Source: Diospyros lotus
Lineage: Eukaryota; Streptophyta; Magnoliopsida; Ericales; Ebenaceae
DNA length: 64,000 nt
Reading direction: 5' to 3'
Assembly (NCBI RefSeq): GCF_014633365.1
Contig: NC_068348.1
Coordinates: 124,001 to 188,000, forward strand
This document shows positions 1 to 12,400 of the stretch, piece by piece; positions within the stretch are counted from its first letter, which is position 1, and each line of letters starts with the position of its first letter. The notes under the pieces were generated by a model. It was not told the origin of the DNA. It was given only the letters and a program-made list of their open reading frames with translations, and ran no database searches. The position numbers were made by a program, and so were the translations under genes.

Positions 1-598
1 TTTGCAAAAAGTGGTAGTTGTCAGACAAACAAGCATTCCAATTGTTTATGGAAAGTCATTTGCATTCCATACCAGAAGCCTATAAATAGAAGAAAGAGCT
101 TGAAAAAAAGTTACAACAATACAATACAAAGACAACCCACGATTTTTCGAAGCTAAATTCTTCTTCTCCCAATATTTCACATTCAATCTACTTAGGCTTT
201 TCAAAAAAAAATTGTACTAAATTCTATATTTTATATCTCTATATCTTTCAAGACAAAATATTGTTTACTTGTATTATCTTTCTTTTTCTCTTGAGAAATT
301 CTTTTCACATTCCATTATAAAATTTATAAAGGTTAAGACTTAACCTGTAAAAGACATTGGTTGTGGCTAAACTAAGTCTTAAAAAGCCATTATGTAAAGG
401 TTAGTAGCTGAACCTGCTCAAAAACTACAAAGGTAAAAAATGGTTTGCCAAAATCTTTGTTAAGGAGTTAAGGTAGTGGACTAGGCTTTAAAAGCTAAAC
501 CACTATGTATTGTATGTGTTGAATTATTCATTTGTTTATGATTTAAAGTTATTTTTAAAGGGTGAAAAAGTTTAATTCACCCCCCTCTTAAACTAACA
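1..598 (+). repeat. Partial LTR-like sequence, left end outside window
   Basis: The stretch reads like the promoter-to-end part of a plant LTR: a TATA box (TATAAATAG, 81-89), AT-rich leader, no ORF, and a terminal AATTCACCCCCCTCTTAA-type tract followed by AACTAACA at 591-598. A C-rich end of this kind closes many Ty1/copia LTRs. The 5' boundary is outside the window and no primer-binding site follows, so solo LTR and truncated LTR are both possible. It abuts a gypsy RT fragment, which suggests one inserted next to or into the other. Confidence 0.4.
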
Positions 599-617
599 TT
601 TTTCACATCATCAAATC

Positions 618-854
618 TTGATGTACGCCTCAAACGCCGAGAAAACTGCTTTCATCATCGAGAGAGGGACATACTACTACAAGGTTATGCCATTCGGATT
701 GAAGAACATTAGGGATACATATCAAATAATGGTGAACAAAGTCTTTAAAAATCTATTGGGAAACACTATGGAGGCATACATGGCTGATATGATAGTAAAG
801 AGAAAAAGTGAGGAATCTCATGCTTCCAGAACACAGTATATGACTAAACCCTAG
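618..854 (+). pseudogene. Ty3/gypsy reverse transcriptase fragment
   Basis: The 78-residue translation matches the central palm of a plant gypsy RT, closest in style to Tat/Ogre elements: EKTAFI, an aromatic-rich GTYYYKVMPFGLKN block, then a VNKVF block and a degenerate catalytic box. The usual VDDM is MADM here, so the first catalytic aspartate is lost. Nothing of the upstream gag-protease or downstream RNase H-integrase is present. The fragment is cut on the left near the LTR-like end at 598 and on the right near 855, where another LTR fragment begins. It is an inactive relic. Confidence 0.75.
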
Positions 855-1909
855 TCGGTCAAAGCCTTGGCCCCACCATCCATCTCTTTCTCAAGCAAAG
901 CTTCGAAACCCCATCAAAACACTACCAAAATGCCTCAAAATCTCTAGATTTGATCCTCAACTCATAGGGACACAAAATCCCCTTATTTGCATCTCTCAAT
1001 TCGTCTAAAAATGGGGCAATTTGAAGCCTAAAATTCTTCAAATTCGATCATCCTTAGAACCCCTATTTATAGACAATTTTGGGCTTTCAAATGCCCGTGC
1101 CCGACCAACCCAAATCCCTAAGAGCTTCTACCTACCTCAGATCACCCTAGAATCACCCTTATCCTACCAAAATCATCACTTGCAGAGCTTTGACAAAACG
1201 ACCAAACTTTCGATCGAATTTCTCAAAAATCTGATCACCCCAGTGGCCGTTGTCGGCCAAGCCTTGACCCTAAGGCATCCCTGACCATCCACCTCGCGAT
1301 CCCCATGGCTGAAATCGGATGTCAACGACTGGCAATGGATTGGTCGGTTTCCCATTACCAACATTTTTGGGTTTTTGCACTTTTGCCCCACTTAAACCTT
1401 TTCATAATTTTTGTTGAGACCCTCAAGTCTTAAACCTTCAATTTCATCCCTGGAGATTATGCAAAAACATCATTTTGACCTCCCTCGGGCAAATTCGAGA
1501 AATTACACTTAGGCTCAAATCTTCGTTTTGATCGTAAATCCTTTTGTTTCTTCCTGAAACCACTGAAGGGTTGTTCTACATACCATTTATGAACCTCCTC
1601 AAGGTTCCATTGACTCCCCAGAAGTCCCTTACGATAATTCAATTTTTTAGCCTGAATCATAGCTGTATTTTAGTTTTACCGAAAATCATATCTGATTCGA
1701 TTTCTTTGGGTGCCATAAATCATGTCTCAAGATGCTTGACAATGCCATATCATTTTTCTTAAGCATCAGGCCTCCAGGGAACTCTCTGTAGTCGATTCGG
1801 TCATTCATAACGGTAAGAAATTACCCTATAACCTCAATTTATCTGTAAATTCCATTTTTATCCCAAGATAATTTTCTCTTAAGTTCTTCAAAAATTCTTG
1901 GGTATTACA
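855..1909 (-). mobile_element. Diverged LTR fragment of the TGTAAYACCC family
   Basis: Read on the plus strand it ends with GGGTATTACA (1900-1909), the same end as the LTRs at 6823-9412 and 13772-16358. It shares with them the block around 1550-1650 (CTGAAGGGTTGTT, then a GTTGACTTCCC-like stretch) and a minus-strand TATA box (TATAAATAG, 1063-1071). That places the LTR on the minus strand with its U3 terminus at 1909. Its R-U5 part left of about 855 is missing, so it is truncated or interrupted. Small ORFs inside have no coding meaning. Confidence 0.65.
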
Positions 1910-2284
1910 ATGACAACTAGGGCATACGGAGTAAAGATTTGAAAGAGAAAAGGAGAAAGACAAAGCCCTAGAGAGAGAAAGTGGAGTAGAAAATGAAAAG
2001 AAAGAGAAGGCCCTTCCTCTTTTTATAGTGGGGGACCACACATAGAAGGTCGAGAGCCCAGTTAAATTTTTACAGAAAATACCTCCAAAATTTGTGACTA
2101 AAAAAAAGCGTATCAAATAATTAATAAAGAATAACTACTCTTCTCCCTAGGAAACCCAAGAAAAAGAGTAGGTAGAGATTGATATGCCATGATACAAAAA
2201 AAACAAATTAAAAGGGGGAAAAATTACTAAATAAGGTTAACCCAGGTTAAATGGACCGAACCAGAATGGGGGAGATAGTTGTGG
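1910..2284. other. Unassigned sequence
   Basis: Purine-rich on the plus strand around 1935-2010 (GAGA-type runs), otherwise AT-rich. No recognised protein, RNA or element terminus. It lies between the LTR fragment ending at 1909 and the GC-rich repeats of the next LTR-like block, so it is probably degraded retroelement DNA. Confidence 0.3.
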
Positions 2285-2560
2285 GGGGCACAACCCAAAG
2301 TCACCCAAAAGGGTCCGCGGGATGACCTATAACCCAAAAGGCACGCGGGAGACCCGCAACTCTTGAGGGCATGGAAGTAATCTCGTAACCTCAAAAGGCA
2401 TGCGGGAGCCCTCGCGACCCTAAAGGGCCTGCGAGTCACCCCGTGGCCTCAACAGACACGCAGGAGACCCACAGCTTCAATAGGCATGCGGGAGCCCCCA
2501 CGGCCTTAGAAGGCGTGTAGATGGCCATGCGGCCTCAAGAGGCATATAAAAGGCCCCATG
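2285..2560. repeat. Degenerate GC-rich minisatellite
   Basis: A run of roughly 40-bp imperfect units built on AAAAGGCAYGCGGGAG followed by CCCGCRRCCTC. About six units are visible between 2330 and 2545. It is strikingly GC-rich against the AT-rich surroundings and lies upstream of a TATA box (2872-2880), consistent with a repeat inside an LTR U3 region. Confidence 0.6.
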
Positions 2561-3050
2561 GTCCCTCAATCTCTCAATACCCGTGGAAAACTCTAGCGAC
2601 ACCTCATATCCCCAAAACAATAACACCCTCGACAACGCATTTCCCCGAATACCAAGGGGTCCCACACAACGTGTGAACTAGATAACTTTGACATTCGAAA
2701 ATCCTTCCAGGAAAAGGTTAAACAATCACCCATAAAGAATTCTATCCCCAAAAGGACAAGATAAATGTCATCTATAAGAATCCTAATCCTAGCCAAGTTA
2801 GGATAAATCAAGATAAATGTTATCTCTAAGAGTCTTAATCATGTACTGGTTCAGATTACTCTATATTCTTCTATAAATAGGCAGACAATTATTCTAAAAA
2901 ATGTACATCCCTGTTACTAGAGCAAATATTGTTCTTGAGTTTTCATTATCCTCAGTGTCTGACTTAACCATTGAAGTGTTTGTGTGGGGACTCTCCTGTG
3001 CCCTCTGACTGTTTTATTTCCTTGCAGACTCGGGCACTTTGAGGACAACG
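2561..3050 (+). mobile_element. Promoter and 3' part of a Tat-like gypsy LTR
   Basis: A TATA box (TATAAATAG, 2872-2880) is followed about 80 bp later by a GTCTGACTTAACCATTGAAG block and then a CCTTGCAGACTCGGGCACTTTG block (2955-3040). This TCTGACTT..GAAGTG arrangement is typical of the R-U5 part of plant Tat/Ogre LTRs. A similar arrangement appears near 32500-32590, 38500-38590 and 53885-53930. Neither a clear LTR end nor a primer-binding site follows, so the element is truncated. Confidence 0.5.
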
Positions 3051-3289
3051 TTTCTCGTCTAATAAATTTATTATTTTATCTTGGTAACAACAAATACAAA
3101 CTTAAATTTCTTCGAGTAATCCTACGATCAAACTCTATGAAAAGAAAATTACTAAGATATGGATCATTTATGCCTAATAGTACCGAAGCAAGCATATGTC
3201 ACCCCTTTGTTTTTTAATTTTCACTGGGGGAAGAGATACACAGAATAAAGCAAAAATAAAACAACAACAAACATCCCTCAAGGGGGATA

Positions 3290-3792
3290 ACCATACTCAT
3301 CACAAATTGACTGAACAGGCAGAGGAATATCAAGCGGAATAAAACTCCAGCAAAATTGACTTTAGTACACCATGAGTCTAGTTCGTCAGCTGATTTATTG
3401 ACAACATAACGAACATGATTGAGAGTTTGACCTGGAAATTGAGATAGTAGAAGGGATGCATCTAAAATACAAGCTTTCATCAAGTAGTGAACATCCTGTA
3501 ATTGAGAATGAACAACCTTCCTGATTCCTGAGAGCTAATGCATCTATGTTGATGATAACGTGATGTCATCATCTTGTATGGCCAAAATAGTTGCTTCTCA
3601 AAATGTGATGGGTTTCGACAGTACCTAAGCTTGAAATTTCCTTTGAAAGAATTGTGTTTGCACAGATAATATGCCCAACTTCATCCCTGGCTATGATTCC
3701 TCATGACATATACCCTTCTTTGAAGAATGCATCAAAATTATTCTTAATGAGAGGACATGATGGGGCAAGCCAGGTACTTATACTAAGGCTAG
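3290..3792 (-). pseudogene. RNase H-like fragment, probably LINE-derived
   Basis: Read from 3792 leftward, the minus strand gives pieces resembling the plant RVT_3/RNase H domain: a KNNFDAFFKEGY stretch (usual form K.NFDAA...G), then GIIARDEVGHII, and further on LLSQFPGQTLNHVRYVVNKSADELDSW (3360-3480; usual form FP...HV.R.AN..AD.LA). Stops and frame changes separate the pieces, so it is not functional. Its upstream part is cut by the Ty1/copia 5' LTR at 3793, and the sequence resuming at 19352 should be the other half. The source could equally be an RNase H-like host gene. Confidence 0.42.
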
Positions 3793-4608
3793 TGTTGATT
3801 TATATGTGATTCAAAATACATTAAATGTTTTATCATTTATATTTTGATATATAATTTGATTGCATGTTTTTATATGAAATTGAGTTACATTTATCATTCA
3901 TTTGAATTGAATTTAAATGTTGTATATATTCTGTAGATTATCATGCGTGCCGAGTTTATTTGGGCTAAGATATGTTATGGGCCAAGCCCATATTGATATG
4001 CTTCCATCCGTGTTGCGCTAGCTGGCCCAACCCATTTCCAGTCCCATTGATGGTGCTATGAAAGGGCTTTGATGTTGCCCTAATCTCTAGATTATTATCT
4101 CTCACTCATTTTTTGAAACCCTAATCGAAGCTTAAAGTGAGACACTTTTCTCGTGAATACTTCTTTTAATCGATTAGCGTTTTTCAGTTATATGGTAAGA
4201 TCATCCAGTAAGCAAAGGTATTGTGTAATCTCTTTTGTGGTTTAATAGCTTGAGGCGTGTGAGATTGGTAGAAATCTAATAGAACGAATACTTGACTTGA
4301 TCGTGAGATCGGTCTGAACAGAACTAGCACTTGTTCTTGTTTTTATATTCTGTTTTAGTTTTCTCTTTTTGCAATACTGTTTTTACTTTAGTTGTGATCT
4401 TGTAATCCAATTATAATCTTGAGATTTTAGTGGATTGACTAGAGGTGGAGCCTTTACCTTGAGTAGGATCTATTTTGATCTGAACACGTAACTCAATGTG
4501 TTGATATTTTACGTGTGTGAGTTGTGGTTGTAATCTTTCGATTTCTGTTTCATTTTTATGCTTGATCTAGTGTTTGGCCGAGAAGGAGGTTGGGCTATAA
4601 AACCAACA
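3793..4608 (+). repeat. 5' LTR of the copia element
   Basis: Begins TGTTGATTTATATG and ends AAACCAACA. The TATA position that reads TATAAAAG in the 3' LTR (18800-18807) is TATGAAAG here (4057-4064), so this copy has probably lost its promoter. Confidence 0.92.
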
Positions 4609-4610
4609 AG

Positions 4611-4622
4611 TGGTATCAGAGC
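4611..4622 (+). other. Primer-binding site (initiator Met tRNA)
   Basis: TGGTATCAGAGC lies two bases after the 5' LTR and is complementary to the 3' end of initiator-methionine tRNA, as in most plant copia elements. The stretch to the gag ATG at 5083 is a non-coding leader. Confidence 0.93.
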
Positions 4623-5082
4623 GACGAGGGATCCAAGATCCTGATCAAGCCGTCTTCGATTCGGAAGGTAAATCGAAGATCAAGTTAGATCTTTGACAGA
4701 GTAAGGGTTTCTTCTCTCAAGTCCTATTTTGCCCTAATTTTTGTTGAGAAAATATTCATCAGTTCTAATTTGTTTCATGTTTGCTTCATGCTCTAATCTT
4801 TCGTAAGTTCTTGATCTTGATTCAGTACTGTGTTGTTTACACCATTCCGTTAGCCCTATACTGTCTTGAGTACATGTTTGTTTTTGAAAACCTAATTTAT
4901 GTTTAAATCATTTCTGGATTGTGATTTCAGTTTTTGCTCATATATAAAATCTAAAATAAGATTTATATCTTGTTTGTATCTTCAAAGTTTATGTTCCTAT
5001 TTCTACTTTGAAATTTTTCGTTAGTCTCAGTTAATCTAAGTATCACCTGTGATTATCATTCTGTTTTAAAGTTCATAATAAA

Positions 5083-6820
5083 ATGGCTCCATCTAAGTAT
5101 GAATTAGAAAAGTTTGATGGTAGTGGTGACTTCTCTCTATGGCAAAAGAAAATGATAGCCATCTTGGTTCAAAACTAGTGCTCTGAGGCACTAGATGAAC
5201 CACCTAGAACTAGGAAGGATAAGGTAGAACCCCCTTCTACCCCTGAAATGCGTAAGATAAACCAATTAGCTTACAACCTCATTATTTTAAATCTTTCTGA
5301 TAAAATACTTAAGCAAGTAAATAAGGAGGACACTATTTTAAAGGTTTGGACCAAACTAGGATCTCTTTATATGACTAGATCCTTGACTAGTAAGATTTAT
5401 TTAAAAGGAAAACTATTTGGTTTTAAAATGAATACCTTTAAATCTCTAGAAGAGAACTTAGATGACTTTAATGTTATTGTAATAGGCCTAGAAAATATTG
5501 ATGAGAGTATTTTAGAAGAAAACTAGGCAGTAATACTTTTAAATGCGTTACCTGAATCTTATAGAGATCTAAGGATAACTATGCAATATGGTAGAACTTC
5601 CCTATCCTTAGAAGATGTAGTATCTGCTCTAAGATCAAGAGATCTTGAAGATGATAAGAAAGATAAGAAAATAAATAATGCAGAAGGCTTAAGTGTAAAA
5701 GGTAATTGGGAATAGAAATCAAAGCATAAAGGAAAAGGTAACTCTAGGGGAAAAAGTAAAACGAGGTCTAATTCTAAAACTATAGGATCAAGTAGAGATG
5801 AGTGGATATTAGATTCAAGTTGTACTTTTCACATGACACCTAGGAAAGACTGGTTCCTTAATTTCCAGCTCATTGAGGGTGGGAAAGTCCTTATGGGTAA
5901 TAACCAATCCCGCAATATAACTGGAATAAGGTCAGTTAGATTTAAGATGCGGGATGGAATGTATAGGACTTTAGATAATGTGAGATATGTGCCCAACCTT
6001 AGAAGAAATCTTATTTCCCTAGGCATGTTAGATTCAAATGGAGGGTCTTATAAGTTTAAAAATGGTGTCCTTAGGGTTATGAAAGGATCCACGGTAGTTC
6101 TCAAAGGAATCCTTAAGCAAGGGTTATATGTTCTGCAAGTAGAGACTATCTCTGGCAATGCTGCAATTTTATCTTTAGAAAATGATGACACTGCATTATG
6201 GCATAAAAGGCTAGGTCACATAGGAATGAAAGGTTTATAAGAATTAGGTAAACAAGGCATCCTAGATCCTAAGAGGATTAATGATTTAAATTTTATGAGA
6301 CATGTGCCTTGGGTAAGCGCCATAGGTTGTAGTTTGCACCTGCAACACATAAGTTTAAGGGTGTCCTATATTATATTCATTCTGATCTTTGGGGATCTCC
6401 CCAAGTTCCTAGTTCCTTATCAGGTGTCCAGTATTTCCTTTCTCTAACAGATGACTATTCTAGGAAGGTAAGGGTTTATTTCCTTAGGCACAAAAATGAA
6501 GCCTTTGCAAAATTTAAGGAATGGAATACCTATGTAGAACTCCAAACAGGTAAGAAAATAAAGACCCTAAGAACAGATAATGGCCTAGAATTCTGTAATC
6601 ATGAATTCACAAATTTTTGCAAACAAGTAGGCATTACAAGGCATATAACTTGCAATGAAACACCTCAGCAAAATGGTGTTATTGAGTGGATGAATAGGAT
6701 AATTTTAAATAAAGTTATATGTCTATTAAGAGACTCTAACTTGCCTAAGAATTTTTGGGTTGAAGTAGTGTCAACTACTTGCTATCAAATAAACAAATCC
6801 CCTTCCTTTGCCATAAACTT
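5083..6820 (+). pseudogene. Copia gag-protease-integrase, N-terminal part of polyprotein
   Basis: One frame from the ATG at 5083 covers gag and protease up to 6240, with in-frame stops at 5176, 5524, 5713 and 6238. Gag opens with the typical FDGSGDFSLWQKKM block. Protease shows WILDSSCTFHM, where the catalytic DSG is DSS. The expected CCHC zinc knuckle between the Lys-rich tail and the protease is absent. GAG_pre-integrase (LWHKRLGHIG, about 6199) is followed by a frameshift near 6303, a stop near 6331, and then an open integrase core with HSDLWG, LRTDNGLEF and a QQNGVIEW catalytic-Glu region. The reading stops in the integrase at the nested insertion and resumes after 16363. Confidence 0.9.
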
Positions 6821-6822
6821 TA

Positions 6823-9412
6823 TGTAACACCCCGTCTCGCCAGGCGTGTCACTATAAGGGTATTCCCGGGATTTCTTTTTTTTTTTTTTCTCTTTAAGTT
6901 ACACACTCGCGGTATTTCAAGAACAATCTTCACATGCAGAAACAAAACCCCGCGAACCCCAGTCTTGCCCGTTTAACTATCAAGATCAATAATCTTAAAC
7001 TAAACGAGTCTTAATACAACGCAACGGATACACTAATACCAAAACACCATTGTATTTCCATAGCAAAATACTTAATACAGATCAAATGATAAAATCGCTA
7101 TTATACAACTGTTCATTTACAACCTGAAATACATACTAAAGCCTCCAAACGTTACAACGACTAACAAACTAAGCACCATTGGCCCTCAACCGGCCACATC
7201 CTTGCCTTCGCAGCAGTCCCTGGCTGGAACATTAAACGTTCCAGGGGCATAGCCCAGATTAGATGATAAACATCTAAGTGAAGGTATGAAACAGTTATAC
7301 AATGCATGAAAGACATACGAGCATGGCATACTATACGACAACATGCAAGACATGTCTAACTCGAGATATCACCTTGACATACTTAATCCCTCGAATGTCC
7401 CACTGTGGCACACGTTCACCTGGTCCAACGTTAATCCCTCGGGTGCACCGTCGTGAAACCCGTTCACCTGGTTTAACATTATTCCCTCGAGTGCCCCAGT
7501 GTGACACCCGTTCACCTGGATTAACATTGTCCCAATCTCAAGTAGACCCCATACCGCCCCATATGGACCCAACGATGCAATTAGACTTGACCCCACATTA
7601 TATGAAAATTTACACGCCATGCACTAATATTTAAAAAATAAACAGTTAATGCAATGTAGTGAATATCGACACAACAAATGTAAGTAAAAGCCTTGTAAAA
7701 TAGCACCAATATTTTAAAAATAAACAGTTAATGCAATGTAGTGAATATCGACACAACGAATGTAAGTAAAAGCCTTGTAAAATAAGCTAAGTCTAGGAGC
7801 GTATAATTACTCACAAGAACTCACCAAAAGCACTTAAAAACACTTTCGAGTCAAGATAAGACTAAAATCAAACCACTCACCTTATGCGAAAAGTCAATTT
7901 AGCCTCGTAATGCGTGCTAAGCCTTAAAATGCGCGTTTTGAATAATTTCCTAGCTTTGGCATGCTCCTTTAGCCTCAAATTAATCCTTTGAATTTTCTAA
8001 GATTTTTTTCGAGATTTTTCCCTATTTTTCTTTCCTTTTTCTCCATTTCTTCTATTTTCCTTTTTTTTTTTTTCTTTTTTTTTTTTTCTTTTCTTTTCTT
8101 CTCTTCTTCTTCTTTCTTTCTTCTCCCCTGCTTCTTCTTCTCTGTTTCCCGCGAGCGAACCAGCCACCCAGCCACGGCTGCCCGCATGCCAACGGCCATC
8201 TCCGGTCACACCAGCTACGTCCTTGACCTCCACCGACCCTGCTAGTCACCACCCACCTTGCCGAGCCATCGTTGGGGGCCGTTGCTGGCCTCCCTGTTTG
8301 CTGCCCAGCTGCAACAGCTTGCGGCCATGGCTGCCGCTTGCTGTTGCGGTTCATCCCGGCCTCCTCCAATCAGCCTCTCAGCCACTTCCGGTTATCTGGA
8401 CCTCACACAACCACTGGCCAGCCTCCTCCTCGTCGCTCCTCGCCTTCCGCATGTGCATCCATGGCTGCAGCTTGCGGCCATGGATGCTGTTTGCCTACCA
8501 CGGACAGCTTCGGTTACCATCTCGACTTTTCTTGTGGCTGCCTCCGGCCACAAGCATTGCTTCTAGCTCCTCCTCGATTACATCGGCCGTTTGCTCGCCC
8601 AAGCTTGCTTTCTATTCGGCCATGGTTGGCTGCAACTCTCGGCCACTTCCTTCTTCCATTTTATTTCCATTCTTCCTTCATTTCTCTTCTATTTATAGGC
8701 CAAGCACCGACTCAATTGCCTTGGCCACCACTCCTTACTCTTACTTGCGTCAAGACTTGGCCACTACTCCAAGGAATTTCGGCCATGAAGCTTTCCCAGA
8801 AGCTTCGCATAAACCAGCCACCACGCACACACGTATATGCGTATTATATATATATTACACTATTAATATAAAGAAATTACACATTAACCCCCTAATTTCC
8901 ATCTTAATTTCACTTGGGTAAATCTCTAATTGTAATTGCATCTTTAAACCTCAAATTAATTTGTATTATAGTACCGAAAACGCAAATTTAATAATTTCAA
9001 AGTTACTTGATAATGACGATTTCGCCCTAGAGTCCTCATCGGGCTATTGTTTCATCCCAAAACTGCTGAAGGGTTGTTTCTTATTAAAAACCGGAGCCCC
9101 CTCAGGCTTCTGTTGACTTCCCGGAAGTCTCCTATATCAATTCGGTTTCTAAGCCTAATTTACAGTTGCATTTTTAGCTGTACCAAAAACTGTTCCCGAT
9201 CCCACTTATTTCATCACTAAAAATCATAGTTCGAATCACTTGTTGATACTATACAATTTTCCTTGGCTATCGAGGGTCCGGGGTACTCCCTCTGATTGAT
9301 TCAGTCGCTTAAGACTGCGATAGTGTACCCTAAAGCCTCATTCTTTTGATCATTCCAGTTATACCCTTCATCAAATATCATTTATACCCTTAATAATTTC
9401 CTGGGTATTACA
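6823..9412 (-). repeat. 3' LTR of the LARD-like element (left copy)
   Basis: It contains a minus-strand TATA box (TATAAATAG, 8689-8697). Also inside are three roughly 50-bp tandem units at 7382-7531 (CCCTCGRRTG...GTTCACCTGG) and two roughly 83-bp tandem units at 7621-7790. A pyrimidine-rich tract with two 13-base T runs lies at 8061-8088. ORFs of up to 232 residues occur but are LTR sequence, and they open or close with the T-run length. Confidence 0.93.
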
Positions 9413-9425
9413 TTCTCCCCCCCTC
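9413..9425 (-). other. Polypurine tract of the LARD-like element
   Basis: Minus strand GAGGGGGGGAGAA directly abuts the left LTR and fixes the element's orientation. Confidence 0.88.
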
Positions 9426-12400
9426 AATAAATTTCGTCCTCGAAATTTGGTCCGTGATAATTGTATCACCACTATTGCTAATGACTCCCAATTGAAATGT
9501 CCCAAATACCCTTTCCTAATCCTTAACAATTATTCATAATTTACGTCCTAACATGGTTCATGCTTACCAAGCACCATACTTAGTTTCCAGAATATCCCGT
9601 TGTAGCTCTATACCTGTGGCTACACGAATCCCAAAATAATTTATAAAACCCAATATCACTTCTAATTGTGTCCTCAAAACCTATTTTATTTGACTAATAA
9701 TTCTCCCAACCACTCTTATGTTAATGCATATGTCATGATCATGCAAAGATTGAACTAACTTGGCTGCCATTTTTGCACAGAATTTGATAACATTGAACGA
9801 ACTCCACACATCTTTCTCAATTATCATTACCTTGATTGAATATTAACTTTAAAAATAACTTCTTAGCCTCTTACAGCTGGTTATGCAAATTATCCATTTA
9901 GGTATCTCAAAACACAATTTCTTTTACAGGAACCTAACATCCTGACATGTTACTATTTCTCTTTCAAACACCATTCATCAATCAGATCATTTTATCCCAA
10001 CACAGAACTCTCGTGTCATTTCAATTTATCGACAACATTCCATTTTTATATACGTCCATCACTTGTGGCTCCTCAACCTAGTACCGCCAAATGCTTTATT
10101 TCAACTAAACGGTACTTTCCATATTCTTCCACATGAGAAACAATTTTTCTATTGAGTCAAACAAGGTCCCTATTATTCTCGATTCTAGGAGTAGATTTAA
10201 TCTTGTCCCTTTTAGGCGACCTAGTTTTCACACACTTCCTTAAATGATAACCTTACTGAACAACTTTTGGTTCTCATCGGGTCTTTAGCAACACCTAGCA
10301 TAACTTTAATAACTTAGCCTACTGTCTTACAACCCAAATAAAATTTTCGTAGTGCAACTAAAACTCACTTCTTCCTTTATAACAGCTTACTATATGTTTC
10401 CTCAAATCATAACACGTCTCTTGGAAAGATAAACACTTTTGTTTGCTCATCAACTTATATCTTACCATTTCTTTATGTTGACTTTGACTTCATTTTGAAA
10501 AATCCACTCATGTTCTCAAGGGTACCTAGGTATACTTATTATTACTCCAATCTTTTTATGTCACCGAAGGCAAGGTTCGAAACAACTAAATCGGAGCCAA
10601 TTGCTCACAATTCTTGGGGTGCGTATTAATAGGCACACGAAACTAAAAGTTAAGTCAATAACTAGAGTTAAATTTCTTCTAGATGCCACATCCAAGAAAC
10701 ACATTTACCTAAGTAAGTTCGCAACTCACGCTTATATCAAGGATCGTTCCATTCCTGATTAGAACCTACCTTGGCCTATGCACACAATTATTATTTCACC
10801 ACAACTCCTAAATTTCTTGAGCGCACTCCTCTCTTCTTGGTAACCTTAACTTCACGAATTTCTATCATGGATGTAATTATCATAGAAGAATCCTTTACAA
10901 ATCTCCGTTAACAGCTTGCCCAACATTGTTTCGTCACTCGAGATTACTTTTCCTTCTTTCGATTCTCTTTTGATTATCGACTACCATATTCCACATAGCA
11001 ATTAACCTGCTTAGGTCATCTTCCAATCCTTCAACCTTTCCATAATGATTTAGGGATCCTGCCACGATGCTCTGGTCCCTTGGAGTTTGGACTCTAAATC
11101 ATACATAACATCCTCAGTGTCGTCCAAACTTTGGCACCTGACCGTCTCCACAGTTCACTGTGTTGCTCCGACTCGTAGGTATCACACCCCAAACCGCGAG
11201 CCAACCACCAGTCCTCTGCCTTGGTCCCTAGGCTCAGATCCATTGTTACAGACCAACACCAAAGGTGTTATCGTTATGCTAGAATTCCTCATTCCATCTC
11301 TGAGAGCTATAGTGGTTCTATTGGTACTAATCCAACTCCCTGATCTTTTGGATTCCTAATGTTCTTTTCCAGAGTAACACTCAATCGTATCCAGCACCCT
11401 TATCCTAACCATTCCTAAGACTTCGGATTTCTTTCTCATAATTTAATCTCTTTTACTTTCCAAATTTGTTACACATGTGACAGAACCTCGCACTCCTGTT
11501 GCTGCTCTTGCAGACGTTCATAATTTATAAAACACTCCAACATCAATTGTATTTCCAGTTTTTTTCATTTTCTAAACTTATACTAGATCGTTCAACCATA
11601 TTCTCGTCACGGCCGTATGCTTAATTTATCACAAGATTGGCTTAGAAATTTCATTCTCCTTATATGTTTATTCCACGATTGACTTTCAACTAACACTCAC
11701 TATACAGATCATTATGTCAATCATTCCTATTTCTTTGAATCTATTAGGACCAACTTCAATTTTGCTCAGACCTAATCAAATCCCAAGATATCTTTACAAG
11801 CTTTAGCAAGCCTGTCTCATTGCTTGGTGCCTTAAAATTCAAACCAAGACTTTTATGACTACCTCTCAGTCCTTGATAATCATCGTTATGCTAACTATTT
11901 TCTTTGAGTTTGTATCTTCTTAAATCGGCTAGAGTCATTTTAAGCTTAAAATATAATCGTCTCCACAGGTTGAAATACCATTTTATCTCCAAGTATATAC
12001 AGTACGCATAAATTTTCTTTTAGCAACATCAAAGTCATACTCACAATTCACTTATCCCAAATTTTTTCTAATTTCCAAGGTTCGTTTTAAATCACAAATC
12101 TCTAATCTATCGTTGTTCCTTATATTACTTACAATCTCAAAATCATCAAGTAAGGTTTCATTTTGAAAATCCTCTATAAGCCAAAAGATTCTCTCAAATT
12201 TCCAATTTAACTGAAAAGTTCTAATCTTCAAAACAAGCGGTTCTTGCGTTTGATATCCAAATAATTTTTCGGTCGCACCTTGACCCTAATGATAGCTAAT
12301 TTACAGTCGATCCCTCTTTGTCTCGTAGTCACTATTTGAAATTCCAAAATCCTAAATCATCAAAATTTGAGTCAAAAGGAAAATTCTCACTATAACCTAG

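Noticed and set aside
1..598. Endogenous pararetrovirus promoter
   Set aside because: The TATA plus leader could fit, but no viral coding sequence is nearby and the C-rich terminal tract fits a copia LTR better.
7975..8369. Lys/Glu/Arg-rich ORFs on the minus strand
   Set aside because: They are translations of the complementary poly-T/CT tract of the LTR and match no protein family.
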